Notes: generated by a model from the letters alone, not told the origin. Counted from the first letter of the stretch, positions 40,039-50,232 are shown. The stretch is 64,000 nucleotides of DNA from CALANV01 sp036381615 (GCA_036381615.1 DASVCL010000078.1:1-64000); one strand, 5' to 3'. Translations and numbers: made by a program.

Positions 40039-40638
40039 TCATCCCGTCATCGTCGGCCACAACGTCGCGGCCAGCAGGACGCCCATCGCGATGTTGAACC
40101 ATTTCAGCCGAACGGGGTTGGACAGGAATTCCCGGAGGACCACGCCGAAACCGGCCCAGACCAGCACGCTCGGCAGGTTGACCAGCGCAAAGGCAACGGA
40201 GATCAGGACCGCTGACAGGAACGGCGCGTCGGGGCTGGCGTAAACCGCCATCGCCGTCACCGCCACCGCCCAGGCCTTCGGATTGATCCACTGGAACGCG
40301 GCCGACTCGAGGAACGTCAACGGCCGCCCTTCGATCTCGCCCTTCTTGCTCAGCGAGCGCGACATGGTGATGCGCCAGGCGAGATAGAGGAGATAAGCGC
40401 CACCGGCAATCTTGAGGACGGTGTGCAGCGCCGGATAGGCCGCCAGCGTGGCGCCGAGACCGAGGCCGACGGCAAGCAGCAGCGCTTTGAAGCCCATCGT
40501 GATGCCGAGCACCTGCGGGATCGTGCGCACGAGGCCGAAATTCGCACCGGAGGCGAGCAGCATGAAATTGCTCGGCCCCGGCGTGATCGAGGTCACGAAG
40601 GCATACACGCACAGCGCAAGGACTGTTTCGTAAGGCAT
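40039..40638 (-). CDS. LysE/RhtB family translocator
   Basis: 199-residue inner-membrane exporter of amino acids or related compounds, six hydrophobic helices. The family motif SITPGPSNFMLLASGANFG follows the first helix, and AFQWINPKAW is the second hallmark. The ATG at 40638 is preceded by a short G-rich stretch. It is a single-gene unit; the 189 bases upstream of it contain no recognisable gene. Confidence 0.9.
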   Translation of the reverse strand: MPYETVLALCVYAFVTSITPGPSNFMLLASGANFGLVRTIPQVLGITMGFKALLLAVGLGLGATLAAYPALHTVLKIAGGAYLLYLAWRITMSRSLSKKGEIEGRPLTFLESAAFQWINPKAWAVAVTAMAVYASPDAPFLSAVLISVAFALVNLPSVLVWAGFGVVLREFLSNPVRLKWFNIAMGVLLAATLWPTMTG

Positions 40639-40827
40639 GGTGGTGCTGCTCTCGCCGCAGATCGTTCCTCATGAAGCGACGAGAGGTCTTGTACGCTCGG
40701 GCACGGGCGCGCTTGGGGTACGGAATCCGGACCGCTGCAGGGCCGGTGCGCCGGCCCGGTTCCGGGACGACTGAAGCGAAATGGCTTATCCCGCTACGCC
40801 GGCATCCGGGCGACGCCGGTCTGGCGC

Positions 40828-41157
40828 TCACTGGCCGCCGCGCGGCCCGAAGACGATGATCATGGCACCGACGACACAGATCACCGCGCCGATGGCGTCC
40901 CAGCGGTCAGGACGGGAGCCTTCGACCGCCCACATCCAGATCAGCGACGCCAGGATATAGATGCCGCCGTAGGCCGCGTAGGCGCGCCCGGCGAAGCCGG
41001 CGTCGATGCAGGTCAGCGCCCAGGCGAACAGGGCGAGGCTGGCCATGCCCGGCACCAGCCAAAGTGGAGACTTGTCCAGGCGCTGCCACGCCCAGAAGGC
41101 AAAGCAACCGCCGATCTCGGCGAACGCGGCAAGGATATAGGTCGGGATGGTCCACAT
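40828..41157 (-). CDS. YnfA family small membrane protein
   Basis: 109-residue YnfA/UPF0060 protein with four membrane helices, related to small multidrug-resistance-type folds. AEIGGCFAFWAWQRLDKSPLW and YAAYGGIYILASLIWMW are diagnostic, and VEGSRPDRWDAIGAVICV closes the protein. I start at the ATG at 41157 (GGGGGAG box), which gives the standard family length; the longer frame to 41208 is not supported. Confidence 0.93.
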   Translation of the reverse strand: MWTIPTYILAAFAEIGGCFAFWAWQRLDKSPLWLVPGMASLALFAWALTCIDAGFAGRAYAAYGGIYILASLIWMWAVEGSRPDRWDAIGAVICVVGAMIIVFGPRGGQ

Positions 41158-41249
41158 GAAGGCTCCCCCATCGTCACCCTGATCCAAGGTGATGCTGAAC
41201 CTCATCAACCCAGGATATGCTGGCTACCGGAAGGAAAGGGATAAGCCGT

Positions 41250-41636
41250 TCAAGCGATCACCGCACCGCGCTCGGCCAGAAGTGCGCGAAGCACCGAACG
41301 GTGGCATCGCGATTCGTCTTCGCAGTAGCAGCCGATCGAGAAATGCGCATCGCGCGAGAGGGCCGCGAGAAGGTCGAGGGTTCGGCACGGTGTCGGCTGA
41401 CTCATCTCGGCGCGGAACGCGCGCACGAACGCGATCCATTCTTTCTCGGTCGACGCCGCCTTGCCTCGCGCCATCAGTTCGGGACTGGGCGCCAGATCCG
41501 GATACCATACGTCGAACCAGTCATCGGCCGCATAGCGTTCCTTGCGAACGCCACGCGGTGGGCGCCGCACCGCGCCGATCCGGATTCCCTCTTGCGGGAG
41601 TCGGCGCGTGCCGAGGCGAACGATCCGCAGTGTCAT
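41250..41636 (-). CDS. DUF488 family protein
   Basis: 128-residue cytoplasmic protein of the DUF488 family. It has RIGAVRRPPRGVRKERYAADDWFDVWYPDLAPSPEL (in part) and the conserved end FSIGCYCEDESRCHRSVLRALL with two Cys and a His. Function unknown; the family is sometimes linked to nucleic acid or heme-related processes but without a settled role. Confidence 0.88.
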   Translation of the reverse strand: MTLRIVRLGTRRLPQEGIRIGAVRRPPRGVRKERYAADDWFDVWYPDLAPSPELMARGKAASTEKEWIAFVRAFRAEMSQPTPCRTLDLLAALSRDAHFSIGCYCEDESRCHRSVLRALLAERGAVIA

Positions 41637-41700
41637 GATTCAAGCTCCGCGCGAGTCACGATGCCGCGTGATTGAACGACCGCCGGTCCGCGCCCCCCTT

Positions 41701-42363
41701 TCAGGCCGCGGGGGCGACCTGGGCGAATTGGTATCGCAGAAACCATCCCGGAAATGCGCGCGCGAGCGGCATTGGAGCCTTGATCACCAGGCCCATCCGC
41801 TGCGCCTGCGCGAAATTGACGTCGCCCCGCCACCACGCGACCACGGCGGACAGCGGGCCGCGAACGCATAGGGGTTCGGGAAAGCCTGGATTGTGCGTGC
41901 ACAGCGAGGCCTCCGCCCTCTTGAGCAGCATGAAGCGCGTCCGGCTTCCCCGGATCTCGAACCGCACGACGATCGGGTCCTTGGGCAGCGCGTCGAAGTG
42001 AACCCGCCTTTGCATGTCGACGAGCAGGGCGTCCAGGTCGAGATCCTCGTCCTCGGCCCGTCTCGGCAACCAGCGCTGTCCCCAGGTGCCGAGCGCGCCG
42101 ACCAGGGTGGCCAGCTCCCTACCCGCTTCGGTGAGAACGTATTCGGGGCCATGCTCCCCATCGATGCGCTCGATGGCGCCGAAAACGGCCAACGCTTGCA
42201 ATCGCTCCGAAAGCATCGTGCGGGATATGCGCGGTATGCCGCGGCGGATATCGTTGAAGCGTCGGCTCCCGCACAGGAGCTCGCGCACGACAAGAAGGGT
42301 CCATCGGCCGCCCAGCACCTCGAGGGCCCGCGCGACGGAACAGAACTGACCATAACCTGCCAT
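41701..42363 (-). CDS. HxlR-family winged-helix regulator with extended C-terminal domain
   Basis: 220-residue transcription factor. The N-terminal HxlR domain is clear: CSVARALEVLGGRWTLLVVREL, FNDIRRGIPRISRTMLSERL and YVLTEAGREL. Plain HxlR proteins have about 110-150 residues; here a further 110 residues form a mixed alpha/beta C-terminal part like the SCP2-type extension found in some relatives. The Cys at residue 8 is the usual redox or electrophile sensor of the family. The target is not obvious; the 260-base region between it and paaN holds no recognisable gene. Confidence 0.88.
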   Translation of the reverse strand: MAGYGQFCSVARALEVLGGRWTLLVVRELLCGSRRFNDIRRGIPRISRTMLSERLQALAVFGAIERIDGEHGPEYVLTEAGRELATLVGALGTWGQRWLPRRAEDEDLDLDALLVDMQRRVHFDALPKDPIVVRFEIRGSRTRFMLLKRAEASLCTHNPGFPEPLCVRGPLSAVVAWWRGDVNFAQAQRMGLVIKAPMPLARAFPGWFLRYQFAQVAPAA

Positions 42364-42623
42364 TGCGATACCCTAGCACGGCCCGATCGGTTCACGCGGT
42401 CCGGATTCCGGACCTGATTCCTCTCACTGATGCCGCGTGGACCGCGACGGGCTTCTCGTTCTCGTCCCCCGGCTCGACCCGTTCGAGGTTGCCGTTGCCG
42501 CGCGCGTGGGCAAGCTCATGACGCATGACGGCGATCCGACCGGGCCGGTCGCCAGACCGATCCCCGGCCGGAGTCAGCCTCGCCGTGGCCTCATAAAACG
42601 GTCCGAATATCCGGTCCCGCCCC

Positions 42624-44291
42624 TCACGCCGCGACCGGCACGCGCGCCTGGACCACGTGGAAGCGCGGCGTCACGAACGCCGCGTCGGTCAGCGATGCGT
42701 TCGCGGCCGGATTGCAGCCGCTCGCATGGAAGTCGCTGAACGCCGCCGACTGGTTGACGAACACGCCGCCGGTCAGGTTGAACGAGACCGACACGCCGGC
42801 CTCGATCGCGGCCTCCAGGGCCTTCTCGGTGACCCGCGGATCGGTCGTGTAGACCGATGCGGTGATCGCGCCCTTGCGTTTCGCCGTGCCCATGGCGCGC
42901 GCGATCGCGTCGTCCGTATCGGCGGCCGGGATGATGTAGGCGATCGGGCCGAACATCTCCTGCGTATAGACGTCCTCGCGCGCGGCCTCGACCCGGACCA
43001 GGATCGGCGTCTGCACCGTGGCGCCGGCGAACTGCGGATGATCGATCGCCCGCGACGGCAGCACGACCATGCCCTGCCGCGCGGCCCGGTCGATGCGTTC
43101 CAGCGTCGCCTTGTTCTGGATGGCACCGAGCAGTTCGACCGCACGCGCCGGGTCGGAGAGCAGTTTTTCGATGGCCCCGGCCAGCCCGCGCGCCACCTCG
43201 TCGAACGACACGTGGCCGGACTCGGTCTGGATCCCGTCCTTCGGCACGAAGATGTTCTGCGGCGTCGTGCACATCTGCCCCGAATAGAGCGACAGCGAAA
43301 ATGCCAGGTTCTGCAGCATGCCCTTGGCGTTCGCCGTCGAATCGATCACCACCGCGTTCACGCCCGCCTTCTCGGCGAAGAGCGTCGCCTGCCGCGCGTT
43401 CTTCTCGAGCCAGTCGGCGAAGGCCGGTCCGCCGGTATAATCGATCAGCGTGATCTCGGGCCGCGTCGCCAGCGTCTGCGTGATCGGCGCAGACGCATCG
43501 TCGGCCGCGAGCTGAATCACGTTCGGGTCGAAGCCCGCTTCCTTCAGCACCTGGCGCGCGATCCTGACCGAGAGCGCGAGCGGCAGGATCGCCATCGGAT
43601 GCGGCTTCACGATGACCGGGTTGCCGGTCGCGAGATCGGCGAAAATGGCCGGATAGCCGTTCCAGGTCGGGAACGTCGACACGCCGATGACGAGACCGAT
43701 GCCGCGCGGGATGACCGTATAAGTCTTGTCGAGGCGCAGCGGCTCGCCCTTGCCCTGCGGCTTCTCCCACCGTGCCCGCGCCGGCGTGCGCGTCATCTCC
43801 TGATAGGCCCACGCCACCGCCTCGAGCCCGCGATCCTGCGCGTGCGGCCCGGCGGCCTGGAACGCCATGACGAACCCTTGGCCCGTCGTGTGCATCACCG
43901 CATAGGCGATGTCGAACGAGCGCTTGTTGATGCGGTCGAGGATCTCGAGGCACACGCCCACGCGCGCCTCGATGCCGGCCTTGCGCCACGACGGCATGCT
44001 CGCCTGGGCGGCTTCGATCAGCTTGTCGATGTTCGGTTTCGGATAGGTGATGCCGAGATCGAAGCCATAGGGTGAACGCTCGGCGCCGACCCTCCCCTCG
44101 CCCGGCTGGTCGATCTCGAACGGCTTGTTCAGCATCGCCTCGAACGCCGCCTTCGCCTCGGCGCTTGCGGTCTCGCCATAGATCTTGCCGCTCGGCGATT
44201 CGGGATAGCAGGTCCAGTATCCGCGCGTGGCGATCGCCTCGAGCGCGCCGTCCAGGGTCTTCCGGTGCTTGTCGAAGAGAGGATGGGCCAT
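42624..44291 (-). CDS. paaN: Phenylacetate degradation aldehyde dehydrogenase-like protein PaaN
   Basis: 555-residue aldehyde dehydrogenase-fold protein of the PaaN family, found in paa clusters that lack the fused PaaZ. It should oxidise the ring-opened aldehyde of phenylacetyl-CoA catabolism to 3-oxo-5,6-dehydrosuberyl-CoA (or assist ring opening). It opens MAHPLFDKHRKTLDGALEAI; the catalytic Cys is near 341 in GQMCTTPQN, with nucleotide-binding VKPHPMAILPLAL upstream. The ATG at 44291 has a GGAG box. It is divergent from paaG across a 102-base intergenic region. No hydratase domain is fused to it. Confidence 0.9.
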   Translation of the reverse strand: MAHPLFDKHRKTLDGALEAIATRGYWTCYPESPSGKIYGETASAEAKAAFEAMLNKPFEIDQPGEGRVGAERSPYGFDLGITYPKPNIDKLIEAAQASMPSWRKAGIEARVGVCLEILDRINKRSFDIAYAVMHTTGQGFVMAFQAAGPHAQDRGLEAVAWAYQEMTRTPARARWEKPQGKGEPLRLDKTYTVIPRGIGLVIGVSTFPTWNGYPAIFADLATGNPVIVKPHPMAILPLALSVRIARQVLKEAGFDPNVIQLAADDASAPITQTLATRPEITLIDYTGGPAFADWLEKNARQATLFAEKAGVNAVVIDSTANAKGMLQNLAFSLSLYSGQMCTTPQNIFVPKDGIQTESGHVSFDEVARGLAGAIEKLLSDPARAVELLGAIQNKATLERIDRAARQGMVVLPSRAIDHPQFAGATVQTPILVRVEAAREDVYTQEMFGPIAYIIPAADTDDAIARAMGTAKRKGAITASVYTTDPRVTEKALEAAIEAGVSVSFNLTGGVFVNQSAAFSDFHASGCNPAANASLTDAAFVTPRFHVVQARVPVAA

Positions 44292-44345
44292 GTTTCGCTC
44301 CGCTGACGTGGTATTCCGGCGCTCTTGGTAACCCCGGACACAAGC

Positions 44346-44409
44346 ATTATAGTGCCGGCGCCATGATGCACCAGACCATATAATGCCGGCGCCATGACCA
44401 GCCAAACCA
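44346..44409 (+). promoter_or_regulatory. 31-bp direct duplication carrying TATA-like boxes and the paaG start
   Basis: Two near-identical units 31 bases apart each contain TATAGT or TATAAT, then GCCGGCGCCATGA and a coding-like stretch. The downstream copy supplies the paaG ATG at 44394. The upstream copy begins ATG at 44363 and reads MMHQTI then stop at 44383, mimicking paaG's MTSQTI. The TATAAT at 44379-44384 is placed so that transcription would begin almost at the paaG ATG, giving a nearly leaderless mRNA. No standard ribosome site precedes paaG. Confidence 0.6.
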
Positions 44410-45170
44410 TCCTGTTCGAGATCGACAACGGCGTTGCGCGGATCACGCTCAACCGCCCCGACAAGCTCAACGCCTTCACGGCGGAGATGCACGCCGAGCT
44501 CGCCGACGCGCTGGCCAAAACGGAGTCGGGCGCACGCGCGGTGCTGATCACCGGTGCCGGGCGCGGCTTCTGTGCCGGCCAGGACCTGAGTCAGCGCAGG
44601 GGCGACGACATCCCCGATCTCGGCGACACGATCGAGCGGATGTACAACCCGCTCATCCGCCGGCTGCGCGGTATGGAAATACCTGTGATATGCGCCGTCA
44701 ACGGCGTCGCCGCCGGCGCCGGCGCAAATCTTGCGCTCGCATGCGACATCGTGCTGGCGGCGCGTTCGGCAAGCTTCCTCCAGGCCTTCGTGAAGATCGG
44801 CCTCGTGCCGGACTCGGGCGGCACATGGTTCCTGCCGCGGCTCGTCGGCGACGCGCGCGCCCGCGCGCTCGCCATGCTGGGCGAGAAGATCACGGCCGAA
44901 CAGGCCGAATCCTGGGGCCTGATCTGGCGCGTCGTCGATGACGAGAGGCTGATGGAGGAGGCGGGTGCGCTCGCGCGACATCTCGCACAGCAGCCGACCA
45001 AGGCGCTCGGCTTCATCAAGCGCGCGCTCAACGCGGCGGCAACGAACAGTCTCGACGCACAACTCGACCTCGAGCGCGACCTGCAGCGCGCCGCCGGGCG
45101 CACGGCCGACTACCGCGAGGGCGTCGCCGCGTTCCTTGAAAAACGCGCCCCGAAGTTCACCGGACGGTAA
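44394..45170 (+). CDS. paaG: Ring-1,2-epoxyphenylacetyl-CoA isomerase PaaG (enoyl-CoA hydratase family)
   Basis: 258-residue crotonase-fold protein; PaaG isomerises ring-1,2-epoxyphenylacetyl-CoA to the oxepin-CoA and also a later enoyl-CoA. Seen: GAGRGFCAGQDLSQR (oxyanion hole), and GLVPDSGGTWFLPRLVG with Asp140 as the catalytic acid/base, the PaaG-specific pattern. It starts right at a duplicated promoter-like sequence without a ribosome site and is the first gene of paaGHIJ, with paaH 3 bases downstream. Confidence 0.93.
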   Translation: MTSQTILFEIDNGVARITLNRPDKLNAFTAEMHAELADALAKTESGARAVLITGAGRGFCAGQDLSQRRGDDIPDLGDTIERMYNPLIRRLRGMEIPVICAVNGVAAGAGANLALACDIVLAARSASFLQAFVKIGLVPDSGGTWFLPRLVGDARARALAMLGEKITAEQAESWGLIWRVVDDERLMEEAGALARHLAQQPTKALGFIKRALNAAATNSLDAQLDLERDLQRAAGRTADYREGVAAFLEKRAPKFTGR

Positions 45171-45173
45171 GCG

Positions 45174-46691
45174 ATGCCTGCCCTCTCGACGGACAAGACG
45201 ATCGCCGTCGTCGGCGCCGGCGCAATGGGCGGCGGCATCGCCCAGGTTGCCGCGACCGCCGGCCACCCCGTCCTGCTTTACGACGCCAAGCCCGGCGCCG
45301 CGGACAAGGCGATCGCCACCATCGCGAAGTTTCTCGAGGGCAGCGTCGCCAAGGGAAGAATCACGCCGGACCGGCGTGACGCTATCCTCGGGCGCCTCAA
45401 GTCCTGCACGGACATGAAGGATCTCGCGCCCGCCGCGCTCGTCGTCGAGGCGGTGGTCGAGGACATCGAGGTCAAGCGCAAGGTTTTCGCCGATCTCGCC
45501 GCGGTCGTGTCGGCCGACGCCATTCTCGCGACCAACACGTCGGCGTTGTCGATTGCCGCGATCGCCCGCGGGCTCGATCATCCGGCACGCGTCGTCGGCA
45601 TGCACTTCTTCAACCCGGCGCCGCTCATGCCGCTGGTCGAAGTGGTGAGCGCGATCACGACCTCGCCGGAGGTCGCGGCGACCGTGTTCGACACCGCGGC
45701 GTCGTGGGGCAAGACGCCAGTCCATGCGAAATCGACGCCGGGTTTCATCGTCAACCGTTGCGCGCGGCCGTTCTACGCCGAAGCCTGGCGCCTTCTGGGC
45801 GAGCAGGCGACCGACCCCGCGACGCTCGACGCGCTGATGCGCGAGTGCGGCGGCTTCCGCATGGGGCCGTGCGAGCTCATGGACCTGATCGGGCACGACG
45901 TGAACTTCGCCGTGACCAAGGCCGTCTTCGACGCCTATTTCGGCGATCCGCGCTATCGCCCCTCGATCCTGCAGCAGGAGATGGTCGAGGCCGGCCGCCT
46001 CGGCCGCAAGACCGGCCGCGGCTTCTTCGATTATGCCCCGGGTGCCGACGCGCCGGCGGCGCGCACGGCGGCACAGGCCCCCCACCCGCCGCGCGTGGTG
46101 ATCGAGGGCGACCTCGGTATCGCGGCACCCCTCGTCGAGCGCCTTGCCACGACCCGGATCCCGTTCACGCGCGCCGATGCCGGTCCTGAGGGTCCGGCCA
46201 TCGTGCTCGATGCGGCGGTCCTGCGGCTGACCGACGGGCGGCCGGCGACGCTGCGTGCGCGCGATACCGAGCGCAACCTCGTCCTGTTCGATCTTGCCCT
46301 CGACTACGCCAAGGCGACGCGGATCGCCCTCGCCGCCGCCGCGCAGGCGGATCCCACCGCGCCACCTGCGGCGGCCGGCTTCTTCCAGGCCCTCGGCATC
46401 CAGGTCTCGCCGGTCGAGGATACGCCGGGCCTCGTCGTCATGCGCACTGTCGCCATGCTGGTAAACGAGGCGATGGACGCGGTTCAGTCCGGCGTCGCAG
46501 CGCCGCATGCGGTCGATCTCGCCATGATGCGCGGCGTCAACTACCCGCGCGGACCGATCGGCTGGGCAGAGGATATCGGCCTCGGCTATATATGCCGGGT
46601 GATCGAGAACCTGCAGCGCGCCTACGGCGAGGATCGCTACCGCGTTTCGCCCCGGCTGCGGCTCGAAGCCGTGAAGGAGGACACGCGTTGA
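45174..46691 (+). CDS. paaH: 3-hydroxyacyl-CoA dehydrogenase PaaH (PaaC)
   Basis: 505-residue, two-domain 3-hydroxyadipyl-CoA dehydrogenase of the phenylacetate pathway; oxidises 3-hydroxyadipyl-CoA to 3-oxoadipyl-CoA with NAD. N-terminal Rossmann motif GAGAMGGGIAQVAA, the catalytic GMHFFNPAPLMPLVEVV segment and GFIVNRCARPFYAEAW; a second C-terminal half-domain (GLVVMRTVAMLVNEAMDAV, NYPRGPIGWAEDIG) gives the long form usual in paa clusters. It overlaps paaI by 4 bases. Confidence 0.93.
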   Translation: MPALSTDKTIAVVGAGAMGGGIAQVAATAGHPVLLYDAKPGAADKAIATIAKFLEGSVAKGRITPDRRDAILGRLKSCTDMKDLAPAALVVEAVVEDIEVKRKVFADLAAVVSADAILATNTSALSIAAIARGLDHPARVVGMHFFNPAPLMPLVEVVSAITTSPEVAATVFDTAASWGKTPVHAKSTPGFIVNRCARPFYAEAWRLLGEQATDPATLDALMRECGGFRMGPCELMDLIGHDVNFAVTKAVFDAYFGDPRYRPSILQQEMVEAGRLGRKTGRGFFDYAPGADAPAARTAAQAPHPPRVVIEGDLGIAAPLVERLATTRIPFTRADAGPEGPAIVLDAAVLRLTDGRPATLRARDTERNLVLFDLALDYAKATRIALAAAAQADPTAPPAAAGFFQALGIQVSPVEDTPGLVVMRTVAMLVNEAMDAVQSGVAAPHAVDLAMMRGVNYPRGPIGWAEDIGLGYICRVIENLQRAYGEDRYRVSPRLRLEAVKEDTR

Positions 46692-47133
46692 GTGATACCG
46701 CACAGCGCATCGCCGCGGCCGTCGGCGAAAATATGTATCCGCGCGACCATGCGGCGCGCGCGCTCGGCATCAAACTGCTCGAGATCCGCCCCGGCTTCGC
46801 GCGGATGAGCATGGAGGTACGGCCCGACATGCTCAACGGCCACGATATCTGCCACGGCGGCTTGATTTTCACGCTCGCCGACACGGCGTTTGCGTATGCC
46901 TGCAATTCCGGCAATCGCGTCACGGTCGCGCAGCACTGCGCCGTGACGTTTCTGGCGCCGGCGCGGCGCGGCGACGTCTTGACCGCGACGGCCAAGGAAC
47001 GCCATCGCGCCGGGCGAACCGGCTTCACCGATATCGACGTCACGGACCAGACCGGGAGATTGATCGCCGTCTTCCGCGGCCACTCCTATCAGCTCAACGG
47101 CGAAGTTGTGCCTAACATCGGGACTATCGAGTC

Positions 47134-47137
<4 letters not shown>
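46688..47137 (+). CDS. paaI: Hydroxyphenylacetyl-CoA thioesterase PaaI
   Basis: 149-residue hotdog-fold thioesterase that removes dead-end CoA esters in phenylacetate degradation. NGHDICHGGLIFTLADTAFA contains the HGG turn and catalytic Asp of the family. I use the TTG at 46688, overlapping the paaH stop (TTGA), because it gives the normal length and an N terminus like known PaaI; longer frames overlap paaH. It overlaps paaJ by 4 bases. Confidence 0.92.
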
Positions 47138-48336
<1,199 letters not shown>

Positions 48337-48379
48337 CCGAGTCGATCGACCACGAAGACACGAAGAGGCAGGCAACCGA

Positions 48380-48475
48380 ATGCCGCTCTCCTTGCCGAAG
48401 AAGATGGAGGACGTCGCCTCGTCCATTGTCGAGGCGCGCGAACTGACGCAGGTCGGAGGCTCGATGTCTTTGTAA
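48380..48475 (+). pseudogene. Probable remnant of a GxxExxY/Q-type (PDDEXK nuclease-like) protein gene
   Basis: A 31-residue frame begins MPLSLPKKMEDVASSIVEA, which reads like the first residues of the mobile GxxExxY protein family, then breaks off into unrelated residues and stops. It is preceded at about 48350 by CCACGAAGACACGAAGA, the sequence that typically lies in front of such genes. The rest of the 364-base paaJ-paaK gap (48337-48700) shows no gene, apart from a possible short AT-rich promoter region near 48590-48620. Confidence 0.4.
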
Positions 48476-48700
48476 ACAATTCTGTTCTCCGGAGTTCGAG
48501 GCTGTTGAGTCGATGAATCCGGTCTTTACGGCCCAAGTGCCGGCCTGTTTGGAGTGGGCCGGTTTCAGTCCCGGGCTTCTTAATCAACTTCAATGTACCG
48601 CATATAAGGGTGGCATACGGCGCGTCGAACCGTGATCGGCTGGATCGGTCTTCGCGTCTGGGTGGTTGATTGGCATGAACGGTCAGGGAGGGATGGAACG

Positions 48701-50140
48701 ATGGCGGCAAAGAAGAAGGCCAAGGGAAGAAAGCCCGCATCGAGGGCGCTGCGCGCGGGCAGCCCGACGGCGCGGCGTGCGGCCTTCAAGCTGATCGCGC
48801 GGGAGCCGAAGACGGCTGCCGGCAAGGTGCTGCGCGTCGGGTGCGAGCGCCGGCTCCTCGACCCGATCGAGATCGCGAGCCGCGACGAAATCGCCGCGCT
48901 GCAGACGAAGCGCCTCAAATGGACGCTGCAGCACGTCTACCGGAACGTGCCGTACTATCGGAAGAAGTTCGACGAAGCCGGCGTCCACCCCGACGACTTC
49001 CGGCGGCTCGAGGATCTCGCCAAGTTTCCGTTCACGTCCAAGGACGACCTGCGCGCCACATATCCCTTCGGCATGTTCGCCGTGCCGCGCGAGAAGATCG
49101 TGCGCATCCACGCCTCGTCCGGCACGACCGGCAAGCCCACCGTCGTCGGCTACACGGCGAAGGACATCGAGACCTGGGCCGAGGTCGTGGCGCGCTCGAT
49201 CCGCGCGGCGGGCGGACGGCCGGGCGACATCGTCCACGTCGCCTACGGCTACGGCCTGTTTACCGGCGGTCTCGGCGCGCATTACGGGGCGGAGCGGCTG
49301 GGCTGCACGGTCATCCCCATGTCCGGTGGTCAGACCGAAAAGCAGGTGCAGCTCATCCAGGACTTCAAGCCGCAGATCATCATGGTGACGCCCAGCTACA
49401 TGCTGGCGATCGCCGACGAGTTCGAGCGCCAGGGCTACGACCCGCGCAAATCGTCCCTTCTCATCGGCATCCATGGCGCCGAGCCATGGACGGACTCGAT
49501 GCGCAAGGAGATCGAGGAACGCTTCGCCATCGACGCCGTCGACATCTACGGCCTGTCCGAGGTGATTGGCCCCGGCGTCGCCAACGAGTGCATCGAGAGC
49601 AAGGACGGCCCGACGATCTGGGAGGATCACTTCTATCCCGAGATCGTCGATCCCGTGACCGGAAAACCGGTTCCCGACGGACAGGTCGGCGAGCTCGTCT
49701 TCACGTCGCTAACCAAGGAGGCGCTGCCGATCATCCGTTATCGCACGCGCGATCTGACCGCGCTCCTGCCCGGCACGGCACGCTCGATGCGGCGCATGGC
49801 GCGGATCACCGGCCGCACCGATGACATGCTGATCATCCGCGGCGTCAACGTCTTCCCGACGCAGATCGAGGAGCTGATCCTCAAGGATGCCCGCCTGTCG
49901 CCGCATTACGTCGTCGAGGTCAAGCGCGAGAACCGGCTCGACGAGATCGAGGTCGTCGTCGAATGCAAGCCGGAGTATGCGGGCAACGCCGAGATCGAGG
50001 CCGACTGCACCGGCCGGCTCGCCCAGCTCATCAAGTCGTATATCGGCATCACGGCGCGCGTGCGCGCGGTGCCGGTCGGCGGCATCACCCGCTCGATGGG
50101 CAAGGCGAAGCGCGTCATCGACCTGCGCCCGAAGGATTGA
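48701..50140 (+). CDS. paaK: Phenylacetate-CoA ligase PaaK
   Basis: 479-residue adenylate-forming ligase that activates phenylacetate to phenylacetyl-CoA. AMP-binding loop ASSGTTGKPT at 138-147, YGLSEVIGPG, and the C-terminal GRTDDMLIIRGVNVFPTQIEE hinge, ending GKAKRVIDLR. The ATG at 48701 has a GGGAGGG box. Compared with usual PaaK (about 435-440 residues), there is an N-terminal extension of roughly 35-40 residues rich in Lys, Ala and Arg (MAAKKKAKGRKPASRA), probably disordered. A separate promoter is likely given the 364-base gap from paaJ. Confidence 0.94.
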   Translation: MAAKKKAKGRKPASRALRAGSPTARRAAFKLIAREPKTAAGKVLRVGCERRLLDPIEIASRDEIAALQTKRLKWTLQHVYRNVPYYRKKFDEAGVHPDDFRRLEDLAKFPFTSKDDLRATYPFGMFAVPREKIVRIHASSGTTGKPTVVGYTAKDIETWAEVVARSIRAAGGRPGDIVHVAYGYGLFTGGLGAHYGAERLGCTVIPMSGGQTEKQVQLIQDFKPQIIMVTPSYMLAIADEFERQGYDPRKSSLLIGIHGAEPWTDSMRKEIEERFAIDAVDIYGLSEVIGPGVANECIESKDGPTIWEDHFYPEIVDPVTGKPVPDGQVGELVFTSLTKEALPIIRYRTRDLTALLPGTARSMRRMARITGRTDDMLIIRGVNVFPTQIEELILKDARLSPHYVVEVKRENRLDEIEVVVECKPEYAGNAEIEADCTGRLAQLIKSYIGITARVRAVPVGGITRSMGKAKRVIDLRPKD

Positions 50141-50210
50141 GGCCGGCCGGGCGCGGCCTGGGGGTCGGCTGCCCGGCCGCGCCGACTGCCCGCTTGCCTG
50201 CGGCGGCCAA

Positions 50211-50232
50211 ATTGGTTTCAATTGAAACCAAT
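50211..50232. promoter_or_regulatory. Perfect 22-bp palindrome upstream of the flavin monooxygenase
   Basis: Half-site ATTGGTTTCAA is followed directly by its exact reverse complement. It lies 41 bases before the TTG start of the monooxygenase gene, in the 133-base gap after paaK. GTTTCAATTGAAAC-type sites are typical of MarR-family repressors of aromatic catabolism, but no MarR gene is in this window. Confidence 0.75.

Noticed and set aside
42624..46703. A very long minus-strand open frame running through paaN and opposite paaG, paaH and paaI
   Set aside because: Only the paaN part has protein-family features. The rest is the complement of well-supported plus-strand genes and its product is Arg/Gly/Asp-rich, as expected for antisense reading of high-GC coding DNA.
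50141..50210. Terminator after paaK
   Set aside because: A GC-rich stem can form, but the loop is long and there is no T-tract, so I did not annotate it.
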